Assembly: GCA_019096155.1 (NCBI GenBank)
Contig: JAHCVI010000003.1
Span: 2,976,001-3,040,000 of the forward strand
From: Staphylotrichum longicolle
Taxonomy: Eukaryota > Ascomycota > Sordariomycetes > Sordariales > Chaetomiaceae
Direction: 5' to 3'
Length of the DNA: 64,000 nt
The position numbers were made by a program, and so were the translations under genes. How positions within the stretch are numbered: position 1 is the first letter of the stretch; the number at the start of each line of letters is the position of its first letter. The notes beneath the pieces were generated by a model. The model saw only the letters and a list, made by a program, of their open reading frames with translations, had not been told where the DNA came from and searched no databases. Positions 33,235 to 44,481 of the stretch are shown piece by piece.

Positions 33235-35792
33235 TCGGTGTGCAAGGGCACCCCCGGACATCTGCGCCGTATCTGCATCAGCCTGATCGCATAGTAGCAC
33301 CTCGCCTAGCCCGTACGTCGACCACGCTTCCGGCCCTCTGGGAAACCGAATGGTTTCCTGCAATCGCAAAAACCCCACGACCCGCAATTCGCCTATTGCG
33401 AGTGCATGGAACCGCTGCACATCCGGCACGGATGCCTGGCGTCCCGTCGGAGCATGCACTGCACAAACTGCTTTTCTCATCAGCCATTCCCGGTCCGTTA
33501 CGACAACCTGACAGGAACTTGTGGCGATGGGCGTGGTCTGATGGTGGACCCGGTTCCCATTAATGGATCAAAGACGCTACGCCTGCCGTCCATCGAATCA
33601 GTTCGAAGATGGCAACCACGGCGCCGGCAAGCTGACAAGTTAGGGTGTCCGGCAGTACTATGCCTTGCGCCGCTTGCCTTGCACCTTTGGGTCTCGGACT
33701 GCTCAAGGAAACGGCGACTGGGAAATCTGCAAGCTCGGTCTGGGGTTACACACAGCGGTTCCCCAGAGCGAGTTAAAATTGGCCGTGGGCTGGAGCGAGG
33801 CTACGGATGACCTTGGATGCGGAGATGACGGCCCGACATGCCGGGTCTACTTTTCCATCCCCGCTCCCCGCATTCTCTTCTTCATGCGCCCCATCCTGGA
33901 CATCACCCGGACGGGGCGCATTCCTCTTCTTTTTTGCACCTTGGCCTTCTGGGCTGGTTCTTTTTCAGGCTTAGGGATTTTTCTGAGGGGGGGGAGGGGT
34001 TCAAAACTGGCAGGCAATACACCACCACCGTTTGGCGTTGGGACGGAATACCTTTGAGGACATTTTACGTTTTGGATTGATTGGAATTTCTTCTTGGTTT
34101 TTTGTCTCATTTTGGTGGATATATCCCCGGGGGTGCTAGCATGAAACATGTAGAGGATGGGTGAGGCCAACATGAATTACGTTGAGAAGTCATTCTTGTT
34201 CATCATTTGACGTTTTCTCTTTTTGCGCAGTTGGTCTCTTTTCTTCATCGGCTGTGTCAAGTGTGTTACAAGCTCTTGTAATCTCGCTGCTCAAACACGG
34301 GCGGCAATTGAACCTCCTATTTTTATCCCCCTTCCATTTGTTCTTCTCTCCGACTTCTTCGCGTGGGTGTGTGTGCATGCCGATCGCCTTGACCCACCAC
34401 AACGGTGTTGCGGGGATGAACCCCAGGAAACCCCAAGAATTTTCCCAGCCCCTTTCCCCTCTTCTCTTCTTCGTTCCGTGTTCCGGGCCCGTGTTCCGAA
34501 GCCCACGCTGCAAGGTCCCCCGGCCAAGCATGCGCCGTAGCAGGAAAGGGGGAACGGTGGAACGGGGGGCGGGCTGCCACCACCGGAAATGATCAGAGAC
34601 GGTGATCGGGGGCATTTCGGCCTGCTACTGTGTACACAATACCTTGCTCGAGCACAGACGTGGGTTTGTTATTGAATGCTTATAAAGCACAAACAGATGA
34701 GGAACTTGTGTGTCGTCTTTTCTAGAGCTGGATTTCTGTATAGGTGAGTGGGAAATGAGAAGCGCGGGACTTTTCCACGAGGGCGGGGTGCACGCCATTG
34801 TTTTGGCTGCTGAGCTGCGAGGCCAAGGATCGGTGTGGGCTGAGGCAAGATGTAAGCACCGCTGCACCCAGGTGGGTTCTCGGGGCAACTGAGCTGTGAA
34901 GCGAAGAGAGATAGATAGACTCCGTAGTCCATACCAGGTACAGTACAGTACACACTCACTTCGTTGCCTACCTAATAGACACCCCCCCAGGCGATGGCGA
35001 TTAGTGAGAGCTCCTGTTAGGCGCCGGCATTGACGCTCGGCTACTGGGCATGTCTCGCAGGCAACGGCGGGTTCCTGTGAGGCTTGTGTGCTTCGGCTCT
35101 CTGAAGCGAACGGTCTGATCAGGCAGAGAGAGTTGGCTCCACCGTGAAAACGTGCGATAAGTACGACATTGCTAACGCCGCGCGCAGGATTGCAGCAGGA
35201 GAGCGGAGCGGAGCTTAGTGCCCTGCCCCCCCCTTCAGTGGTCGAGTCCCCTTTCCGGATACACGTCCAGGAAGCTACAAAGGTCCTTGACTGCACTAAC
35301 ACTCGGCTAGTCGTAGACGGTGGCGGTGGGCAGTCGAGCAACACTAGGGAGTCCTGCCGGCCTGAAATCGCGGGCCTCTACTGAGGAGATGACAGTTGGC
35401 CTGGCGTGGGTTTAAGACGGGCGTTGAAAACGGTCTGTGGCTGAGTAAACACGGCAAACAGGCTATCCGTTCGCTTTACCGTGATGCGAGAAGGCGCGGG
35501 CGAGGGTTGGAGAGTGATTGTTTGTTTTGGTAGACGACGCGGCTGGAGATGTGTGGTATGGTGTCCTGCTCTCTCCCAAGTCGCTTCAACCATCAAGATG
35601 GTGGTTCGAGGCTTTGATTTGAGGAAGAAGAGGAAGCAAAGGCTGTATCTTGTTGTGTATGTATGTGGCAGCGGAATCAAAGATCTCAATTCCCAACAGA
35701 GGGTTGGTGTAGCTAGGTTGCTGGGCAGCGGACATGGATGGCCTCAGTGGTGGCACCGGAAGGTGAAGATAGCGAACGAGCGAAGACATGGG

Positions 35793-35822
35793 GACCAGGC
35801 GACCAGGCGACCAGGCGACCAG
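35793..35822. repeat. GACCAGGC tandem repeat
   Basis: Three full copies of an 8-nt GACCAGGC unit plus a partial copy lie in noncoding sequence. Confidence 0.85.
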
Positions 35823-36193
35823 TCGGTCCGGGGCCGAGTTTCGGACCGGCGTTGACCGGGTGCGGCCACACAATGGCAGGTGGGCCCCGGCCATAGGTTC
35901 GTACTGTCCTTGTCCACGACAGAGCGCAGACAGCGTGCCGTGTGTGCCGTGTGTGCACGCCGCGGGCAGCTCCGCGGATGCCGCTCCGTCCGATGCGGGG
36001 CCGATTCGGCAGGGCCCGTTCCCGATTGCGGGGAAGGCTGGGAGGGGCTGAACTGCCCTGCTGAAGAGTGGTGCGGAGGGGTTCAGCTGCCCTGGGCCCA
36101 CGTGACATATCACACAGAGTCCCCGCCTTCGCATTTTCTCTGCTCTGCAATTGGGTCGATCTGTGTCCCTGGCACCGTGGACCTGTCAGCTGC

Positions 36194-36232
36194 GTGGGAA
36201 CCCGTGGAATCCCGTGGGAATCCCGTGGGAGG
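36194..36232. repeat. CCCGTGGGAAT-type tandem repeat
   Basis: Three to four imperfect copies of an 11-nt unit, CCCGTGGGAAT, lie in noncoding sequence. Confidence 0.75.
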
Positions 36233-36470
36233 AAACAAGTTGATGGCATCACACTTTGCACCCCGACCCACGGGCACCACCCTACTCTGTAAGCTTCGAG
36301 CTTTCTCCCTGAGAGTGCGGGGGCAGAGACGCCCATTCTTCACTTCTTTTGGCCGGAGCCATTGAGACGCTGGCCCAACTGCTCACGGGGCTTCCATGAA
36401 TGTGGAGCTTTCAGATCCTCAGAACCAATTCAGGTTACTAAACCCTGGGACACCCACCCACGCCTGGCCC

Positions 36471-36528
36471 CATCCAAGGCCAACCCCAGGCCATCCCAGC
36501 CATCCCAGGCCATCCCAGGGGCATCCCA
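36471..36528. repeat. CCATCCCAGG tandem repeat
   Basis: About five imperfect copies of a CCATCCCAGG unit lie in a C-rich stretch some 550 bases upstream of the RBR gene start. Confidence 0.75.
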
Positions 36529-37064
36529 ACAGGGCATCACCCCTCATCTCAACTTCCATCGTCCCCTCACCTCACTTCCAACCTGGAAAGCTGTCACTCA
36601 CTCCTCAGGCACTTTTCAGCTTGTCATCTTGTCATCTCGACGGTGCCCAAGTCCCCTCTTCCCGCCACCGACCAGCCGACCGCACACCATTCTTTTCCGG
36701 CTTGCATCTGCGGGCCTCGTCGGGCTTTTATCAGGCGCCCACAGGATTCAAGTCGCGAGGTGGAACCAGGGTGGCCTGTTCGAGGAGCCCAGTCGACAAG
36801 CCGACGTGTTGAGCTGGCAATGCACGACGACCACCCGCGAGCCCAATCGCAGCTGGGGCATCTGTAGACCCGCCCTTGCCCGGCCAACCACGCCCAACCA
36901 GCTGTCCGGCACTCGATTCTCCATCGCAAACCTGCTCCCTCCTGCCGCGGCTACCAGATACCGACACAAGGTTGGAAGCGACACAAGCGACACAGCGAGC
37001 ACCTTCGCCGCCGTCGCACCGGGACTCGAATGCTGCTGCAACCCCGGGGCTGCACACGGGACGA

Positions 37065-40000
37065 ATGGCCGACGTCCACCACCAGCAGCAGCAGCAGGGC
37101 GGGCCCAGCACTGCGCGACGCAGGAAGAATGCCGCCAAATCCAAGCCTCAGGCCTCGAATGATTGGCCACGGGCTGGCGAGCCACGATCCCGTGCCTCGC
37201 CTCGTCCGAAACGCCATGGAGATATAGACGTCGACATTGTCGAGTCGTCCGACGACGCCAGCGCCGCCAACCACGCCAGCCACGCCAGACCTTCGTCCAG
37301 CAAGCAACCCCGGAGACACCGCCCGCGCCCTCCGAGTTCCACCACGTCGGACACAGCCTCGGACACAACCCGCCCCGGCCAAGCCCCGCAGCGGTCGCCG
37401 AAACGGCCCTCCAAGAGCATGCGTGTGCCCAACGCCTCGGTGCCCGTTCTGGACGCCGCTGCCGCCCATCGGCGCCCAACCTGCATCATCGAGGAGGACG
37501 ACGATGACGATGACGACCCCGCGCCCTCGGGCCGTCGCGGCCCGTCAGTCGCCAGACAATAGCTCGCCGCGAGATCAGCCCCCGCTCCGCTCACCGCTAC
37601 CGCTCAACCCCCGAGTCCCGCCGCTCCCCCAGGACCTCCGTCTCCGACTCGGAAGACGACACCGACGCCACCTCTGACTCGGACGAGGAACAGGTCATCG
37701 AGCCCCGCAGCAAACACCTCCCGCCCGCTCCCATGGCCCCTGCCGTCCCGCCTGCCCCGCAACTCAACGCCGTTCCTGCTTCGCTGCAAGAACGCCTGAG
37801 CCGACGCCCGGAGATGGTATATGAGGAGGAGGATGGGGACGGCGTCTCGCGATACGCACCGTCCGTCGCCCGCCACCGCTCGCTCTCTCGCCCCCCTTCC
37901 AGCAGACAGGATCGATACCGACGACCCCGGGACATTGTTGTATCCGGCCCTCCCAGCCTCGATGAAACTCGAAGGTCCCGGTCGAGATCCAAGAGGTACT
38001 AAAGAGGCTGCTAGCTCCTGTTCTCCGGGCCATGCGTTGAGCGGTGTGTACTAACGTCCGCCACAGCGCTCGACCGTCAAGGCGACACTACGAATCCGAC
38101 GTCTATGTCTCCTCGAGGCCTGCCTCGTCCTTCAGGCGGGCCCATGCCGCCTCGTCCTACAGCTTAGGCTCCTCCACAAAGCGCTCGACCTTCTTTCCTG
38201 ACCCTGCCGCGTCCTCGGCCCGCCCTTCACACTTGGAGAAACCAGCCGAGCGGTCAGTGCCTGCCCCGCCGACGAGGATCCTACTCGCTGTTCTGACCCT
38301 TGGCTTTAGTTTTACCCAATGTGTGAGCTGCAGGGATAGCAACACCCCCGTGAGCAAGACGGCCAAGCTCAAGTGCTGCCATCGCATGTGCCATTCGTGT
38401 CTTCGCAAACTCTTCAAACTGTCCCTCACCAACCCGCAGCAGCACATGCCTCCGAGATGCTGCACTGCTACTATCCCCACCGAGTTCGTCGGCCTGCTGT
38501 TTGATTCGAGCTTCAAGAAGGAGTGGAATGAAAAGTTCATGGAGCACACCGGCAGAGGCCGCCTCGTTTGCCCCTCGCGCCGGTGCGGTGAGTTGATGAG
38601 GCCGGAGGACATGCGCTGCGAAGCTGGCCGCTGGCAGGGTAGGTGCAGCCGCTGCCGCGTCAAGGTCTGCGGGTCCTGCCGGGGCCGCTGGCACAGCCAA
38701 CCTGAATGCCCGAGAGACGATGAGGCTGCCCGGTTCATGGAGCATGCGAGACGGGAACCATGGCAACGTTGTCCCCGTTGTAAGACCATGGTCGAGGTCA
38801 AGGACGGCCGCCACCATATGATCTGGTGAGCCCAACCCCCCCTTTCTCTCTCTTTCTCTGTTCCTACAGGGCAGAACCCTCCTTTGATTCTCCATACTGA
38901 CGCCGTCTGTCTGTTGCAGTCGTTGTGGCGGGGAGTTTTGCCTGCTGTGCGGGAGGCAGTGGAAGACGTGTGACTGTCCCTTTTTCAATCACGATCCTTT
39001 CGAGACAGATCAGGCAAACTCTCGGTCGAACCCTTTTGCATCTCGCCCCGCCTCACCCCGTGACCGCGACTTCCGGTCCGACTTCGCGCCTCCTACGCCC
39101 ACCAGCGCCCGCCCGCGGCCGTCGAGCTACGAGGAAGATCCGTATATGCGTCGGCTGCACGAACAGCGAGAGGACCATCTCACCCGGCGGATGCATTCTT
39201 TTGACGCCTTTGGCCATCACAGCCATGCCGATTTTGATAGGAACAGGAGGGAGTACGACTTTGAGGACGCTCGTGAGCCCCGTGAGCGCCGCCGCCGCGC
39301 CGAATATGAGGCCTCGTTCCCAGATGACGACTATCACCGCCGGGCCGCGACGGTTGTCGCCCCGTCGCCGCCACAACCAGCCGTGCCAGCTGCTCCGCCG
39401 CCCCCTCGCTCGGCATTCGACCCACCCTCGCGTCCTGCTTTTGACCGCTCGGCCTCCGGGTTTGACTATGGCTCCCCAAGCCACCGGGCTCGAGGCGCAC
39501 GCTACGCCTCTCCGGAGAGGTATGACGACTACATGATGGAAAGCTACCCCCCGGAACGTCGGCAGACTCGCTCTCCCGATGCCTGGCAGTCGTTTCCACA
39601 CGAACAGCGGCCCCGATCCCGCGACAGGCGGCACACGTTCCCAACCGAGTCACGGCCGACGTCCCCAGACACCTGGCAACTGCCCACGCGCTACCCCTCG
39701 CCCGAGAGGCCCATGCCGGCCGCAGAAGAAAAGCGGCGCGCTCCTTCGCCTGACAGACGGCGAGCGTCTTCCCTCGAGAGGCGCCTGGCCGGCAGGTTCA
39801 AGAAGGAGAGCAGGCAAAGCCCCGGTGCCCCAGGCGTTCCCGCCGGCGCCATTGGTCCAGTCGGGCCAATCGGCCCCATCAGTCCCGGTGGCGTCCTGGG
39901 ACCTCTGAGCCCTACTCGCGTCCCTCCACCCCCTTCGCGAGCCGCAACCCACATCGGCGCAAGCATGCCCATGGCGCCTGTGCCCCCGTCCGTCGCACAC

Positions 40001-40505
40001 GCCGCCCCTTCTGCAGTCCCTGCCCTCCGCCGCCATCATACAATGGAGGAAGACGTCTACGGCGGCCCGGGTGGCATGCATGGCCCCGGCCCCGGCCCTG
40101 GCGGTCCCCCAATGGCCGATTGGTTCGGCCCGCCCCTCCCTCACGGCCCACCCATGCCGCACGGCCATCCTCACAGCCATCCGCTCGCCCATCCCCCTCC
40201 TCCCGGCCCCGCGGAATGCCCATGGGTATGGGCATGGGTATGGGCATGATGCACCACCAACCGGGCGTCATGCACCCAGATATGGTGCCGCCCGAGATGA
40301 ACATTAATGGCTCGCCGCGCGCCGCCGCACGTCAGGAGGAGGCGCCGCAGGGCGTCGCCCACCGCGAGCATAACAAGTATGAGGTGCCGCGGTCCTCGGT
40401 GCTGGCGGGGCTTGGCGGGATGGGGAGGGGATGCACAGGGTGTCGGAATGGGTGAACTACGTGGAGCCGGGGCCGCCGGAGGATGCGGCTACCGTTGTGC
40501 AATAG
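37065..40505 (+). CDS. RING-IBR-RING2 (RBR-like) protein with long disordered tail; two apparent frame breaks near the end
   Basis: I rebuilt exons 37065-37543, 37633-37995, 38067-38252, 38310-38825 and 38920-40505. The ~340-residue N-terminus is basic, Ser/Asp-rich and disordered. RING1 begins at about 346 (QCVSCRDSN, KLKCCHRMCHSCL). An IBR follows (LVCPSRRCGELM, CSRCRVKVCGSCRGRWH), then RING2 (WQRCPRCKTMVEV, CRCGGEFCLLCGRQW) to about 533. Such proteins are usually E3 ubiquitin ligases, but the catalytic Cys position is Arg (codon 38809-38811). A ~510-residue Arg/Pro/Tyr-rich tail ends in MHRVSEWVNYVEPGPPED. To keep that conserved end, one base seems missing in C4 at 40207-40210 and one in G4 at 40427-40430; with both restored the length is about 1043. 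The 57-nt intron 38253-38309 has no stop and may be retained. Confidence 0.8.
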
Positions 40506-41289
40506 GAGGGGTGACTCTTCTGTCTTGCATACTGCGATCTTTTGACACCTTGGCTTTGTTTATGTGTTCACTTGTGTGTTCTGGGCTCGCGTTTTGTTGT
40601 TGGAGTATTTTTCTCTCTTTCTCTCCCTTTTGGTCTCTAATTCGAGGCTCGAAGCAGGTACGAGGTACGTTGGAGGGTTGGTTGGCTCGGGGGGTTTCGG
40701 GCGTGAAGATGTCCAGCATGGGAAGGAGGCATAGTCATGACGTTTATGATTGAAATGTGATACGGTTGGTATGTGGTATGTGGTATGAGGTATGAAGGAT
40801 TTTTTTGGTCTTCTGTATACGGGCTGGGTTGTCTGTTGAGGGAAAGAGGGGGTTTGGGATGGGAAAGTGGAGGAGAGTGAACGACGAGCGAGGTTCATGG
40901 GCCGAAAGGAGTATGGATGGATGGATGGATGGATGGATGGCGGGAAGTGACGGCCGGTTCTCTGGATCAGACAGAGAGGCTTTCTTGTATCTACTAGTAG
41001 CTAGTTCATGATTGCAGATAATGTCTGTTTTGCTCGCCGACTGGGAGAGGCCATCCGAGGTGTTGCGTTACTTGCTGTGGAAATGAACCTAATAAAGGGC
41101 ACTAATCGCGAAGCGCCTTCAAGTCAGGAGGCACTCTCACTATCATGAGATGCGAGAGCAACCCAAAAGGGGGGAGAAGAAATGGACATGTCCAAAACTG
41201 CCGGTTATTGCTACGCCTGCAAGAGAGAAACCCGGCTGCTACAATGTTTCTAGCCACACACACACAGACACACCCTGCTAGCAACAGGT
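40506..41289. other. Convergent intergenic region between the RBR gene and dbp10
   Basis: This region holds the 3' flanks of two genes transcribed toward each other. It contains a tetranucleotide ATGG repeat (listed separately), an AATAAA word at 41090-41095 and CA-rich sequence at 41255-41275. No gene is supported. Confidence 0.6.
40913..40940. repeat. ATGG tetranucleotide microsatellite, seven copies
   Basis: Seven perfect ATGG units lie in the noncoding flank. Read as protein this produces the artefactual repeated Met-Asp-Gly-Trp ORF seen here. Confidence 0.9.
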
Positions 41290-44132
41290 TCACCTCCTCG
41301 GCCTCTTGCTCGGCCGCGCGTTCTTCTCCCTCTTCTTCTCCTGCACCGCCCGCGCCTTGCGGATGTCGGTCGCCGTCTTGAGCTCCCGGCGGCTGCCCTC
41401 GCCGTCGCGGTACTTGCCCACGCGCTTCTCCTTGGCCTCGGCCACGCGCTTCTTGCGCACGTGGTAGTCGTCGCGGAACTTGTCGGCGTCCTTGGGCGCC
41501 TTCTCCTGCCGGTGCTTGAAGCGCATGCCGCCGCCGCCGGGCGCCTGCCCGGCAAAGTTGCGCACCAGGCTCGCCTTCTCGGCCTCGCCGACGACGGGCA
41601 GGCGCCCGAGCCGGTTCGCGCGGCGCCACTTGTCGAAGCGGCCGGACTGGAACGAGGCGGCGATCTTGACGCCGCTCTCGCCGCGGATCATCTTGGCGCC
41701 GCGCGAGCCGTCGTCGTCGTTGGCGCGCGCGACGTACTTGCTGTGGCGCTTGTCCCAGCGCATCTTGGAGCGCGTCGGCAGGCCGAAGGCCTTGGCGCCC
41801 TCGTCGTTGGTCAGGTCCATGGCGGCGTCGCGGGCCGCCTCGACGAAGTGCGTCGTCTGCGTGCCGCCCGAGTGGACGCCGTAGGCGCGCTCTTCGGCGG
41901 CGCTGGTGGTGCGCGGGGTGTACGACATGAAGATCTCGGGGTCTTGGAACGAGGTCTGGCCCTTTGTAGACTTGCCGCTGCTCGTTACGGTGACTTCGAG
42001 CTCCGAGTCGGATTCCTCGTCTTCCCAGGCCCCCTCGCCGCCGTCTTGGCCGGCTTGTTCGTCGTCGAACTCCTCAAACTCCCCGCCGTTTGCTTCCTCT
42101 GGCACGTCAGCATCGTCGGCATCCACCATATCCGCGTCCTCGTCTTCCTTCTTGGACCTTCGAGGGCCGACGCGTGCCCTGAAGCTGCGCATCACCTCGG
42201 CGGCCTTGTTCTTGGCGGATTTGCCCTGCGGCCCAATCTCGAAGACGGTCTCTTGCGGCTTGAACCCGCTGATCTTGGAGAGCAGACTGTCCCGAGCTTG
42301 TTCGGCATTCGCGGCCGACTCCCCAAACAGAGCGTGGACCTGGGTCCAGCCTTTGGAGGCGATGATCTCGCGAGCACGCTTGGCGCTCTGGCTGGATGCC
42401 GAGTTTCGCGTCTTCATGTACAGCTTCTCTGCCTTGAGCGTAACCCCCTTGAGTGCCTTGATATCTTCGTCGTCACCGAGCACCTTTTTCACCCACTCCA
42501 CGTTGTTCTCGAGGTCGCTCCTCATCAAGGCACCAACCACAACATCCTGCGCAAAGGAGGGCTCCTTGACCTCGCGGCCAAGAACCAGCTTCTTGCCTAG
42601 AAAGAGTTGGAGGTCCAAAAGATAGGGAAGGTCAGACTCCCTGACGAGACCATACGCCCAACCGCGTTGGCCAGCACGGGCTGTACGACCAACGCGATGG
42701 ACGAAGACCTTGGGTTGAGGGGGGAAGTCGTAGTTGATGACGTTGGCGAGCACCGGGATATCGATACCACGAGCTGCGACATCCGTAACCACCAGAATGT
42801 TTGCACGTCCCCTCCTGAAGTTGTCGACTTGGATTTTCCGCGCCGTTTGATCGAGAGCACCGTATACATAGGAAACGGCAAACCCGGCATAGCGCAGCAG
42901 GTTCGCGAGGTACTCGACGTGGTGCTTGGTGGCTGTGAAAATGATAGTCGAATGCTCTGTTGGCTTTTCCCTCCGGTGGGGCCTGTCGGAGCCGCGCTTC
43001 CTCTTTCTTGAGTGTTCCTCGTCCTCTTCCTCGACGCCCTCTGGCAGTCCCAAAGGCATCTTGATCACATCGTGCAGGATGTGGAGAAGCGCGCCCTCCT
43101 TTTCACCACCCTTGACTGAAAAGAAGGCGCTCTCGAGGTCGGGGGATATCTTGGTTTCCGCGTCTAACCTCACAAGACTCGGCTCTTGCAGGCCGGCTCT
43201 CGCAAACTCGACAAGGGATGAGGGCAACGTCGCAGAGAACAGCAAGGTCTGCCTGGATGGCGGGAGGGCGTGCAGAATTTCGGTGAGCTGGGCGGCGAAA
43301 CCCATCTCGAACAGCCGATCTGCCTCATCGAAGACGACGTATCTGACAGACGAGAGATCCAGGTTCATTTCGACTTTCAAGTGGAGAAAGCGGCCGGGTG
43401 TGGCGATGATGATATCCGGGTTGGCGGCCATTAAACCGAACTGCTCCTCCAGACTGTCACCACCGACCAGCAAGACCGTCTTGAGATCTGTCCCCTTGCC
43501 AAGCTCCTTGACGACCTTCAATGTCTGCAGAGCCAACTCGCGAGAGGGCGAGAGAATGAGAGCCCTGGCACCGACTCGTGCGCTGTGCGCCTTGAGACGC
43601 TCAATCATGGGAATGACGAAGGCGGCCGTCTTGCCGGAACCCGTCCGGGCCATGCCGACTACATCGCGCCTCTCGAGGACCAGGGGGATCGCCTTGCGCT
43701 GGATGGGAGTGGGAACCGAGAATCCTTTGCGGTTGATGGCTCTCAGGAGGTTCGCGTTGAGACCTGGACATGTGGTGTCAGTTGATGCGAGGAGATGTGT
43801 TCAACGGGAGGAAACTACTGACCCATGGCCTGGAAGCCGCCGCCCTTCTTGGCCTTGTTGCTCTGGAGGTTGCCCGTTTTGCGGTTGGAACTGCGCTGTT
43901 GCTTGGCAATGAAGGCGGCGTCACCGTCGGCATCGTCAGAGTCGGCATCGCCGAGGAGGTCTCCAAAGTCGAGGTCGACGGGGGCTGCAGCACCCTTCTT
44001 GGTGTTGGCGTCGGCATCGCGGTCGCTGTCGCTGTCGTTGTTGCTGTCGGCGTCGTTGGCGAAGAGGGACCCGGCAATGTCGACCTCATTCTCTGAATAG
44101 GCCGGGGAGGCCGCACGTCTCGGCTTCGGCAT
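41290..44132 (-). CDS. dbp10: Dbp10, DEAD-box RNA helicase of 60S ribosome assembly
   Basis: Two exons (44132-43823 and 43763-41290, intron 59 nt with GTCAGT donor and CTGAC branch) give 927 residues, close to the yeast length. Dbp10 is an ATP-dependent RNA helicase of nucleolar pre-60S particles. Motifs in order: an acidic N-terminus, Q-motif region GFSVPTPIQ, motif I ARTGSGKT (142-149), SPSRELALQT, TPGRFLHL, DEAD (249-252), SAT (280-282), VVTDVAARGIDIP and HRVGRTARAGQRG. The family-specific Dbp10 C-terminal region includes PEIFMSYTPRT and KMRWDKRHSKYV. An acidic block (~680-720) and a basic tail end in SKRPRR. No frame problem is seen. It is divergent from the DnaJ gene and shares a 349-base promoter with it. 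Confidence 0.96.
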
Positions 44133-44481
44133 GGTGTGGAGTGCTGGTGCTGCACGGTGGTGCAGTCTGAAGTCGACTTGACAGTGACACTCCGAAAGCC
44201 GTCAGTGAGCAGGAGACAGAGCTATCCTTGGCCTACCCAGGAGCCAGACCGTGTAAATTTTCGGAACACTGCGCTCCCCAAATTTTAGCGGGGCCGAGTC
44301 CCTTATCTCTTATCGATTGCGCCCGCCAGTGGCATCACCCACCAGCCCGCCTTCCCTGTCTGCGAACAGACAACGAACTAACCACAAACTTGAGGCACAG
44401 GTCAGGTAGCTACACTCCCAGATTCAAAAGAGCGGCCACTCTTGTCTTGATTGGTCTTGCTATTGCTCCGGTTTCTTGACT
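44133..44481. promoter_or_regulatory. Bidirectional promoter of dbp10 and the DnaJ gene
   Basis: This is a 349-base space between divergent start codons. Two AAATTTT words at 44255-44261 and 44280-44286 resemble the RRPE element (AAAWTTTT) of yeast ribosome-biogenesis promoters. On the minus strand the first reads GAAAATTT. No other conserved element is clear. Confidence 0.45.

Larger units (their letters stand above)
33235..37064. other. 3.8 kb intergenic gap with several minisatellites
   Basis: No supported gene. ORFs such as minus 34625-35344, minus 35713-36336 and plus 36362-37162 lack family resemblance. Three short tandem repeats cluster at 35793-36528 and are listed separately. Another GTAC-rich word (GGTACAGTACAGTACAC) lies near 34936. 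The last several hundred bases are C-rich and probably hold the promoter and leader of the RBR gene. Confidence 0.5.

Noticed and set aside
40226..40280. Intron as explanation for the first frame break in the RBR gene
   Set aside because: A GTATGG donor and CAG acceptor exist, but splicing them leads to a stop a few codons later and does not reach the conserved C-terminal frame.
41461..43912. Plus-strand ORFs of 379, 239 and 328 residues across dbp10
   Set aside because: All are antisense to a clear DEAD-box helicase with intact motifs.
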